From: Atherix ibis
Lineage: Eukaryota; Arthropoda; Insecta; Diptera; Athericidae
Length of the DNA: 64,000 nucleotides
Assembly (NCBI GenBank): GCA_958298945.1
Contig: OY282608.1
Span: 77,176,806-77,240,805, forward strand
Direction: 5' to 3'
The translations under genes were made by a program, and so were the position numbers. Below the pieces are notes generated by a model, which was not told where the DNA came from, did not search any database, and worked only from the letters and a program-made list of their open reading frames with translations. Positions 56,851 to 64,000 of the stretch are shown in pieces; positions within the stretch are counted from its first letter, which is position 1, and the number at the start of each line of letters is the position of its first letter.

Positions 56851-58227
56851 TTGTTGGTTTGTTGGTTTGTTGGCTTATTGGTTTATTTGTTTGTCGGTTT
56901 GTTTGTTTGTTAGTTTGTTGGTTTGTTTGTTTGTTGGTTTTTCGTTTGTTGGCTTGTTGGTTTGTTGGTTTGTTGGTTTGTTGGTTTGTTGTTTTGTTGG
57001 TTTGTTTGTTTGTTGGTTTGTTCGTTTTTTGGCTAGTTAGTTTGTTGGCTTATTGGCTTGTTGGTCTGTTGGTTTGTTTGTTTGTTGGTTTGTTGGTTTG
57101 TTGGTTTATTTGTTTGTTGGTTTGTTGGTTTTTGTTGGTTTGTTGGTTTGTTTGTTTGTTGGTTTGTTGGTTTATTAATTTGTTGGTTTGTTAGTTTGTT
57201 TGTTTGTTGGATTGTTCGTTTGTTGCCTTGTTGGTTTATTGGCTTGTTGGCTTGTTGGCATGTTGGTTGGTTGGTTTGTTGGTTTGTTGGTTTGTTGGTT
57301 TGTTGGCTTGTTGGCTTGTTGGCTTGTTGGCTTTTTGGCTTGTTGGTTTGTTGGTTTGTTGGTTTGTTGGTTTGTTGGTTTGTTGGTTTGTTGGTTTGTT
57401 GGTTTGTTGGTTTGTTGGTTTGTTGGTTTATTGGTTTGTTGGTTTGTTGATTTGTTGGTTTGTTGGTTTGTTGGTTTGTTGGTTTATTTGTTTGTTGGTT
57501 TGTTGGTTTGTTGGTTTTTTCGTTTGTTCGTTTGTTGGTTTATTCGTTTGTTGGTTTGTTGGTTTGTTGGTTTATTCGTTTGTTGGTTTATTGGTTTGTT
57601 GGTTTGTTGGTTTGTTGGTTTGTTCGTTTGTTGGTTTGTTGGTTTGTTGGTTTGTTAGCTTTTTGGTTTGTTGGCTTGTTGGCTTGTTGGTTTGTTGGTT
57701 TGTTGGTTTGTTGGTTTGTTGGTTTGTTGGTTTGTTGGTTTGTTGGTTTGTTGGTTTCTTCGTTTATGGGTTTTTTGGTTTGTTGGTTTGTTGGTTTGTG
57801 GGTTTTTTGGTTTTTTGGTTTGTTGGCTTGTTGGTTTGTTGGTTTGTTGGTTTGTTGGTTTGTTGGTTCGTTGGTTTGTTGGTTTGTTGGTTTGTTGGTT
57901 TGTTGGTTTGTTGGTTTGTTGGTTTGTTCGTTTGTTGGTTTTTTGGTTTGTTGGCTTGTTGGTTTGTTGGCTTGTTGGCTTGTTGGTTTGTAGGTTTGTT
58001 GGTTTGTTGGTTTGTTGGTTTGTTGGTTTGTTGGTTTGTTGGTTTGTTGGTTTGTTGGTTTGTTGGTTTGTTGGTTTGTTGGTGTGTTGTTTTGTTGGTT
58101 TGTTGGTTTGTTGGTTTGTTGGCTTGTTGGTTTGTTGGCTTGTTGGCTTGTTGATTTGGTGGTTTGTTCGTTTGTTCGTTTGTTGTTTTGTTGGTTTGTT
58201 GGTTTGTTGGTTTGTTGGTTTGTTGGT
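56851..58227 (+). repeat. HOR theta, copy 1 (1,377 bp)
   Basis: Identity to the next copy starts at about 56851. GGCTTATTGG at 56872, GGTCTGTT near 57062, TTGTTGGATTGTTCG near 57208, GGCATGTTGGTTGG near 57258 and TCGTTTATGGG near 57760 all return 1,377 bp later. The offset changes to 1,369 near 57.7-58.0 kb, one octamer fewer in copy 2. Confidence 0.9.
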
Positions 58228-59612
58228 TTGTTGGTTTGTTGGTTTGTTGGCTTATTGGTTTATTTGTTTGTCGGTTTGTTTGTTTGTTAGTTTGTTGGTT
58301 TGTTTGTTTGTTGGTTTTTCGTTTGTTGGCTTGTTGGTTTGTTGGTTTGTTGGTTTGTTGGTTTGTTGTTTTGTTGGTTTGTTTGTTTGTTGGTTTGTTC
58401 GTTTTTTGGCTAGTTAGTTTGTTGGCTTATTGGCTTGTTGGTCTGTTGGTTTGTTTGTTTGTTGGTTTGTTGGTTTGTTGGTTTATTTGTTTGTTGGTTT
58501 GTTGGTTTTTGTTGGTTTGTTGGTTTGTTTGTTTGTTGGTTTGTTGGTTTATTAATTTGTTGGTTTGTTAGTTTGTTTGTTTGTTGGATTGTTCGTTTGT
58601 TGCCTTGTTGGTTTATTGGCTTGTTGGCTTGTTGGCATGTTGGTTGGTTGGTTTGTTGGTTTGTTGGTTTGTTGGTTTGTTGGCTTGTTGGCTTGTTGGC
58701 TTGTTGGCTTTTTGGCTTGTTGGTTTGTTGGTTTGTTGGTTTGTTGGTTTGTTGGTTTGTTGGTTTGTTGGTTTGTTGGTTTGTTGGTTTGTTGGTTTGT
58801 TGGTTTATTGGTTTGTTGGTTTGTTGATTTGTTGGTTTGTTGGTTTGTTGGTTTGTTGGTTTATTTGTTTGTTGGTTTGTTGGTTTGTTGGTTTTTTCGT
58901 TTGTTCGTTTGTTGGTTTATTGGTTTGTTGGTTTGTTGGTTTGTTGGTTTATTCGTTTGTTGGTTTATTGGTTTGTTGGTTTGTTGGTTTGTTGGTTTGT
59001 TCGTTTGTTGGTTTGTTGGTTTGTTGGTTTGTTAGCTTTTTGGTTTGTTGCCTTGTTGGCTTGTTGGTTTGTTGGTTTTTTGGTTTGTTGGTTTGTTGGT
59101 TTGTTGGTTTGTTGGTTTGTTGGTTTGTTGGTTTCTTCGTTTATGGGTTTTTTGGTTTGTTGGTTTGTTGGTTTGTGGGTTTTTTGGTTTTTTGGTTTGT
59201 TGGCTTGTTGGTTTGTTGGTTTGTTGGTTTGTTGGTTTGTTGGTTCGTTGGATTGTTGGTTTGTTGGTTTGTTGGTTTGTTGGTTTGTTGGTTTGTTCGT
59301 TTGTTGGTTTTTTGGTTTGTTGGCTTGTTGGTTTGTTGGCTTGTTGGCTTGTTGGTTTGTAGGTTTGTTGGTTTGTTGGTTTGTTGGTTTGTTGGTTTGT
59401 TGGTTTGTTGGTTTGTTGGTTTGTTGGTTTGTTGGTTTGTTGGTTTGTTGGTGTGTTGTTTTGTTGGTTTGTTGGTTTGTTGGTTTGTTGGCTTGTTGGT
59501 TTGTTGGCTTGTTGGCTTGTTGTTTTGGTGGTTTGTTGGTTTGTTGGTTTGTTCGTTTGTTCGTTTGTTGTTTTGTTGGTTTGTTGGTTTGTTGGTTTGT
59601 TGGTTTGTTGGT
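58228..59612 (+). repeat. HOR theta, copy 2
   Basis: Tandem neighbour of theta copy 1. Differences seen are CGTT to GGTT in the GGTTTATT cluster near 58920, a GCCTTGTT near 59049 where copy 1 has GGCTTGTT, an extra GGTTTTTT near 59075, and two added canonical octamers near 59535 after GGTTTTGG. Confidence 0.88.
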
Positions 59613-59764
59613 TTGTTGGTTTGTTGGTTTGTTGGTTTGTTTGTTTGTTGGTTTATTCGTTTGTTGGCTTGTTGGTTTGTTGGCTTGTTGGCTTGTTTGC
59701 TTGTTTGGTTGTTGGTTTGTTTGCTTGTTGGTGTGTTGGTTTGTTTGTTTGTTGGTTTGTTGGT
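59613..59764 (+). repeat. Spacer array between theta and the 272-bp repeat
   Basis: Ordinary variant octamers with GGTTTATTCG near 59652 and paired TTTGCTTG units near 59695-59730. Similar units occur near 7985 and 44690. Nothing else seen. Confidence 0.75.
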
Positions 59765-60036
59765 TTGTTGGCTTGTTGGTTTGTTGGCTTGTTGGCTTGT
59801 TGGTATGTTTGTTTGTTGGTTTATTTGTTTGTTGGTTTGTTGGCTTGTTGGCTTGTTGGTTTGTTGGTTAGTTTGTTTGTTGGTTTATTGGTCTGTTATT
59901 TTGTTGGTTTGTTTGTTTGTTGGTTTGTTCATTTGTTGGCTAGTTGGTTTGTTGGCTTGTTGGCTTGTTGGTTTGTTGGTTAGTTTGTTTGTTGGTTTAT
60001 TGGTTTGTTGGTTTGTTGGTTTGTTGGTTTGTTCGT
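59765..60036 (+). repeat. 272-bp tandem HOR, unit 1
   Basis: 34 octamers long. Anchors are GGTATGTTTG (59802), GGTCTGTTATTTTG near 59891 and TCATTTGTTGGCTAG near 59929. Each recurs exactly 272 bp later. Confidence 0.9.
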
Positions 60037-60308
60037 TTGTTGGCTTGTTGGTTTGTTGGCTTGTTGGCTTGTTGGTATGTTTGTTTGTTGGTTTATTTGT
60101 TTGTTGGTTTGTTGGCTTGTTGGCTTGTTGGTTTGTTGGTTAGTTTGTTTGTTGGTTTATTGGTCTGTTATTTTGTTGGTTTGTTTGTTTGTTGGTTTGT
60201 TCATTTGTTGGCTAGTTGGTTTGTTGGCTTGTTGGCTTGTTGGTTTGTTGGTTAGTTTGTTTGTTGGTTTATTGGTTTGTTGGTTTGTTGGTTTGTTGGT
60301 TTGTTCGT
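60037..60308 (+). repeat. 272-bp tandem HOR, unit 2
   Basis: Exact-offset copy of unit 1: GGTATGTTTG at 60074 and GGTCTGTTATTTTG near 60163. By inspection it looks nearly identical to unit 1 over the shared barcode. Confidence 0.9.
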
Positions 60309-60360
60309 TTGTTGGCTTGTTGGTTTGTTCGCTTGTTGGCTTGTTGGTATGTTTGTTTGT
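60309..60360 (+). repeat. 272-bp tandem HOR, unit 3, truncated
   Basis: Carries only the first part of the unit, to GGTATGTTTG at 60346, with one private change (TTCGCTTG near 60329). After about 60360 the sequence becomes block I. Confidence 0.82.
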
Positions 60361-61685
60361 TTGTTTATTTGTTTGTTGGTTTGTTGGTTTGTTGGGTTGT
60401 TGGTTTATTTGTTTGTTGGCTTGTTGGTTTGTTGGCTTGTTGGTTTGTTGGCTTGTTGGCTTGTTGGTTTGTTTGTTTGTTGGTTTGTTGGATTGTTGGT
60501 TTGTTCGTTTGTTGGTTTGTTGGTTTGTTGGTTTGTTAGTTTGTTGGTTTGTTGGTTTGTCGGTTTGTTGGTTTGTTGGTTTGTTGGTTTGTTGGTTTGT
60601 TTGTTGTTGGTTTATTCGTTTGTTGGCTTGTTGGTTTGTTGGCTTGTTGGCTTGTTTGCTTGTTGGTTTGTTGGTTTGTTTTTTCTTGTTAGTTTGTTGT
60701 TTTGTTGGTTTGTTGGTTTGTTGGTTTGTTGGTTTGTTGGTTTGTTGGTTTGTTGGTTTGTTGGCTTGTCGGTTTGTTGGCTTGTTGGCTTGTTTGCTTG
60801 TTGGTTTGTTGGTTTGTTTGCTTGTTGGTTTGTTGTTTTGTTGGTTTGTTGGTTTGTTGGTTTGTTGGTTTGTTGGTTTGTTGGCTTGTCGGTTTGTTGG
60901 CTTGTTGGCTTGTTGGTTTGTTGGTTTGTTGGTTTGTTTGTTTGTTCGTTTGTTTGTTTGTTGGTTTGTTCGTTTGTTGGCTTGTTGGTTTATTTGTTTG
61001 TTCGTTTGTTTGTTTGTTTGTTTGTTGGTTTGTTGGTTTGTTGGTTTATTGGTTTGTTGGTTTATTTGCTGGTTGGTTTGTTGATTAGTTAGTTTATTGG
61101 TTTGTTGGTTTGTTGGTTTATTTGTTTGTTGGTTTGTTCGCTTGTTGGTTTGTTGGCTTGTCGGCTTGTTGGTTTGTTGGCTTATTGGTTTGTTGGTGTG
61201 TTGGTTTGTTTGTTTGTTGGTTTGTTGGTTTGTTGGTTTGTTGATTGGTTCGTTTGTTGGTTTGTTGGTTTATTTGTTTGTTGGTTTGTTGGTTTGTTCG
61301 TTTGTTCGTTTGTTGGCTTGTTGGTTTGTTGGCTTGTTGGCTTGTTGGTTTGTTGGTTTGTTGGTTTGTTGGTTTGTTGGTTTGTTGTTTTGTTGGTTTG
61401 TTGGTTTGTTGGTTTGTTCGTTTGTTGGTTTGTTGGTTTGTTGGTTTGTTAGCTTGTTGGTTTGTTGGTTTGTTGGTTTGTTGGTTTGTTGGTTTGTTGG
61501 TTTGTTAGTTTGTTGGTTTGTTGGTTTGTTGGTTTGTTGGTTTGTTGGTTTGTTGGTTTATTGGTTTGTTGGTTTGTTGGTTTGTTGGCTTGTTGGATTG
61601 TTGGTTTGTTGGTTTGTTGGTTTGTTGGTTTGTTGGTTTGTTGGTTTGTTGTTTTTTTGGTTTGTTTGTTTGTTGGTTTGTTGGT
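60361..61685 (+). repeat. Block I, copy 2
   Basis: GTTTTTTCTTGTTAG at 60676-60690 matches block I copy 1 at 5,640 bp, with G to A after the TT. GCTTGTCGG near 60766 and 60886, the GTTT run near 61010 and GCTGGTTGG near 61069 follow. It ends at the TCG marker at 61686. Confidence 0.8.
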
Positions 61686-63068
61686 TCGTTTGTTTGTTTG
61701 TTGGTTGGTTTGTTCGTTTGTTGGCTTGTTGCTTTGTTGGTTTGTTGGTTTGTTGGTTTGTTGGTTTGTTGGTTTGTTGGTTTGTTGGTTTGTTGGTTTG
61801 TTGGTTTATTTGTTTGTTCGTTAGTTTGTTTGTTTGTTTGTTGGTTTGTTGGTTTGTTGGTTTGTTGGTTTGTTGGTTTATTTGTTTGTTCGTTTGTTGG
61901 CTTGTTGGTTTGTTGGCTTGTTGATTAGTTGGTTTGTTGGTTTGTTGGTTTGTTTGTTTGTTGGTTTGTTCGTTTGTTGGTTTTTTGGTTTGTTGGCTTG
62001 TTGGTTTGTTGGTTTGTTGGCTTATTGGTTTGTTTGTTTGTCGGTTTGTTGGTTTGTTAGTTTGTTGGTTTGTTTGTTTGTTGGTTTTACGTTTGTTGGT
62101 TTGTTGGTTTGTTGGTTTGTTGGTTTGTTGGTTTGTTGTTTTGTTGGTTTGTTTGTTTGTTGGTTTGTTCGTTTTTTGGCTAGTTAGTTTGTTGGCTTGT
62201 TGGCTTGTTGGCCTGTTGGTTTGTTGGTTTGTTCGTTTGTTCGTTTGTTGGTTTGTTGGTTTGTTGGTTTGTTGGTTTGTTGGTTTGTTGGTTTATTTGT
62301 TTGTTGGTTTGTTGGTTTGTTGGTTTGTTCGTTTGTTCGTTTGTTGGTTTATTGGTTTGTTGGTTTGTTGGTTTGTTGGTTTATTAGTTTGTTGGTTTGT
62401 TAGTTTGTTTGTTTGTTGGATTGTTCGTTTGTTGGCTTGTTGGTTTATTGGCTTGTTGGCATGTTGGTTTGTTGGTTTGTTGGTTTGTTGGTTTGTTGGC
62501 TTGTTGGCTTGTTGGCTTGTTGGCTTGTTGGCTTGTTGGCTTGTTGGCTTGTTGGTTTGTTCGTTTGTTCGTTTGTTGGTTTGTTGGTTTGTTGGTTTGT
62601 TGGTTTGTTGGTTTATTTGTTTGTTGGTTTGTTGGTTTGTTGGTTTGTTCGTTTGTTCGTTTGTTGGTTTATTGGTTTGTTGGTTTGTTGGTTTGTTGGT
62701 TTATTCGTTTGTCGGTTTATTGGTTTGTTGGTTTGTTGGTTTGTTGTTTTGTTGGTTTGTTTGTTTGTTGGTTTGTTCGTTTTTTGGCTAGTTAGTTTGT
62801 TGGCTTGTTGGCTTGTTGGCCTGTTGGTTTGTTGGTTTGTTCGTTTGTTCGTTTGTTGGTTTGTTGGTTTGTTGGTTTGTTGGTTTGTTGTTTTGTTGGT
62901 TTGTTGGTTTGTTGGTTTGTTCGTTTGTTGGTTTGTTGGTTTATTTGTTTGTTGGTTTGTTGGTTTGTTGGCTTGTTGGATTGTTGGTTTGTTGGTTTGT
63001 TGGTTTGTTGGTTTGTTGGTTTGTTGGTTTGTTGTTTTTTTGGTTTGTTTGTTTGTTGGTTTGTTGGT
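61686..63068 (+). repeat. HOR kappa, copy 1 (1,383 bp)
   Basis: Bounded by TCG markers at 61686 and 63069. GGTTTTACG near 62084, GGCTAGTTAG near 62178 and seven consecutive GGCTTGTT at 62498 all recur 1,383-1,391 bp later. An internal 608-bp repeat (62197 and 62805) is present. The first half also resembles block I near 56.6-57.0 kb. Confidence 0.88.
62498..62553 (+). repeat. Seven consecutive GGCTTGTT variant units
   Basis: Homotypic run of the commonest variant, 7 units. Elsewhere GGCTTGTT mostly occurs singly or in short groups separated by canonical units. Local expansion of a variant unit is the simplest explanation. Confidence 0.93.
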
Positions 63069-64000
63069 TCGTTTGTTTGTTTGTTGGTTGGTTTGTTCGT
63101 TTGTTGGCTTGTTGCTTTGTTGGTTTGTTGGTTTGTTGGTTTGTTGGTTTGTTGGTTTGTTGGTTTGTTGGTTTGTTGGTTTGTTGGTTTATTTGTTTGT
63201 TCGTTAGTTTGTTTGTTTGTTTGTTGGTTTGTTGGTTTGTTGGTTTGTTGGTTTGTTGGTTTATTTGTTTGTTCGTTTGTTGGCTTGTTGGTTTGTTGGC
63301 TTGTTGATTAGTTGGTTTGTTGGTTTGTTGGTTTGTTTGTTTGTTGGTTTGTTCGTTTGTTGGTTTTTTGGTTTGTTGGCTTGTTGGTTTGTTGGTTTGT
63401 TGGCTTATTGGTTTGTTTGTTTGTCGGTTTGTTGGTTTGTTAGTTTGTTGGTTTGTTTGTTTGTTGGTTTTACGTTTGTTGGTTTGTTGGTTTGTTGGTT
63501 TGTTGGTTTGTTGGTTTGTTGGTTTGTTGTTTTGTTGGTTTGTTTGTTTGTTGGTTTGTTCGTTTTTTGGCTAGTTAGTTTGTTGGCTTGTTGGCTTGTT
63601 GGCCTGTTGGTTTGTTGGTTTGTTCGTTTGTTCGTTTGTTGGTTTGTTGGTTTGTTGGTTTGTTGGTTTGTTGGTTTATTTGTTTGTTGGTTTGTTGGTT
63701 TGTTGGTTTGTTCGTTTGTTCGTTTGTTGGTTTATTGGTTTGTTGGTTTGTTGGTTTGTTGGTTTATTAGTTTGTTGGTTTGTTAGTTTGTTTGTTTGTT
63801 GGATTGTTCGTTTGTTGGCTTGTTGGTTTATTGGCTTGTTGGCATGTTGGTTTGTTGGTTTGTTGGTTTGTTGGTTTGTTGGCTTGTTGGCTTGTTGGCT
63901 TGTTGGCTTGTTGGCTTGTTGGCTTGTTGGCTTGTTGGTTTGTTGGTTTGTTCGTTTGTTCGTTTGTTGGTTTGTTGGTTTGTTGGTTTGTTGGTTTGTT
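63069..64000 (+). repeat. HOR kappa, copy 2, cut by the window end
   Basis: Repeats kappa copy 1 at 1,383 bp: GGTTTTACG near 63467, GGCTAGTTAG near 63569, seven GGCTTGTT at 63881. The offset is 1,391 near 63588, where one octamer has been gained. The array continues past base 64,000. Confidence 0.88.
63881..63936 (+). repeat. Seven consecutive GGCTTGTT variant units, second copy
   Basis: Same run, 1,383 bp downstream, with the same unit count, so the expansion preceded the kappa duplication. Confidence 0.93.

Larger units (their letters stand above)
9905..63090 (+). repeat. Dispersed barcode TCGTTTGTTTGTTTG, eight copies
   Basis: The TCG start lies at 9905, 12691, 14441, 15807, 17553, 56563, 61686 and 63069, nearly all followed by GTTGGTTGG; 15807 has GTTCGTTGG and 56563 has TCGTTTGTGTG. 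All but the first follow a T7 tract and GGTTTGTTTG. The two clusters are 39 kb apart, showing that left and right parts of the window exchanged or share an ancestral block. Confidence 0.85.
1..64000 (+). repeat. Octanucleotide satellite array (GGTTTGTT)n filling the whole window
   Basis: Every line of the window is GGTTTGTT units or one- to two-base variants, about 8,000 head-to-tail copies, with no unique sequence at either end. The perfect unit has 3 G and 5 T on the plus strand and no A or C, giving extreme strand asymmetry (G/T on plus, A/C on minus). GG doublets start at position 7 modulo 8 at the left end and 1 modulo 8 at the right end, so only occasional 7-mers and 9-mers disturb the register. 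No block is inverted. All six frames are open because a perfect unit has no stop, and all three frames of a strand give the same eight-residue cycle, so no open frame here is supported as a CDS. The unit can be read as two related tetramers, GTTT and GTTG. Confidence 0.98.

Noticed and set aside
1..64000. Hydrophobic repeats as a multi-pass membrane or Cys-rich protein
   Set aside because: The apparent membrane segments are a by-product of T-rich codons (TTT, TTG, GTT, TGT). No signal peptide, loop or end domain distinct from the repeat exists.
1..64000. Telomere tract
   Set aside because: G/T-rich strand bias resembles telomeres, but the unit is not a telomere motif I recognise, variants are dense and organised in kilobase HORs, and no chromosome end is seen. 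An interstitial or subtelomeric location remains possible.
1..64000. G-quadruplex-forming array
   Set aside because: G tracts are only two bases long, separated by six-base loops containing single Gs; at best weak two-tier structures. Not supported as a feature.
1..64000. CRISPR array
   Set aside because: There are no 20-40-bp repeats separated by unique spacers; everything between repeats is the same octamer.
1..64000. Hairpins, terminators or tRNA/rRNA genes
   Set aside because: The plus strand is almost only G and T, so Watson-Crick stems cannot form within a strand; no A/C-rich partner segments exist.
1..64000. Pure polymerase or assembly artefact for the whole window
   Set aside because: Ordered, shared variant barcodes with graded divergence between copies are expected of genuine evolving satellite DNA. 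Local collapse or duplication, especially at 1.2-4.6 kb, cannot be excluded without reads.

Overview
This window is one uninterrupted satellite array. From base 1 to base 64,000 it is head-to-tail copies of the octamer GGTTTGTT (same cycle as TTTGTTGG; complement AACAAACC), roughly 8,000 units. The array runs off both ends. I see no flanking unique DNA, gene, RNA gene, transposon, CRISPR array or origin. The plus strand of a perfect unit holds only G and T, so nearly every C or A in the window marks a variant unit. The most frequent variants are GGCTTGTT, GGTTTATT, CGTTTGTT, TGTTTGTT, AGTTTGTT, GATTTGTT, GGCATGTT, GGTTTTTT and GGATTGTT. Polarity never reverses. Open reading frames appear in all six frames only because 8 is coprime to 3 and the perfect unit has no stop in any frame. 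The plus strand cycles G-L-L-V-C-W-F-V and the minus strand N-K-P-T-N-Q-Q-T. None of them looks like a gene.

The real information is the order of the variant units, which works as a barcode and shows a mosaic of higher-order repeats (HORs). The family names used here are my own. Alpha (1.25-6.08 kb) has a 1,647-bp unit present twice and nearly identical, then three shortened copies. Regions P and Q (6.08-12.69 kb) are laid out P-Q-P-P-Q. Delta (12.69-18.17 kb) has a unit of about 1.75 kb, with one copy lacking exactly 376 bp. Epsilon (18.2-27.4 kb) has units of about 2.9-3.4 kb and contains the only badly scrambled tract. Zeta (27.4-39.8 kb) alternates two block types as S-T-S-T-T-S-T. Eta (39.8-52.9 kb) has 2.6-2.8-kb units inside a duplication about 10.1 kb apart. 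Region 52.9-64 kb has a 1,377-bp tandem pair, a 272-bp repeat (two full copies and a partial third), a 1,383-bp tandem pair, and a block repeated about 5.6 kb away.

Organism: it cannot be named from this sequence. A simple-sequence array of this size with nested HORs suggests a eukaryotic nuclear genome (heterochromatic, subtelomeric, pericentromeric or sex-chromosome satellite) assembled from long reads; that is inference. The octamer is not a telomere repeat or named satellite I recognise. Nothing here amounts to a new gene system. What deserves attention is the evolutionary record: near-identical kilobase duplications, whole-octamer slippage in pure runs, an exact deletion between repeated barcode motifs, and one localised mutation cluster. 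HOR boundaries were placed by eye from barcode markers and, except where exact anchors are quoted, are good to a few tens of bases.
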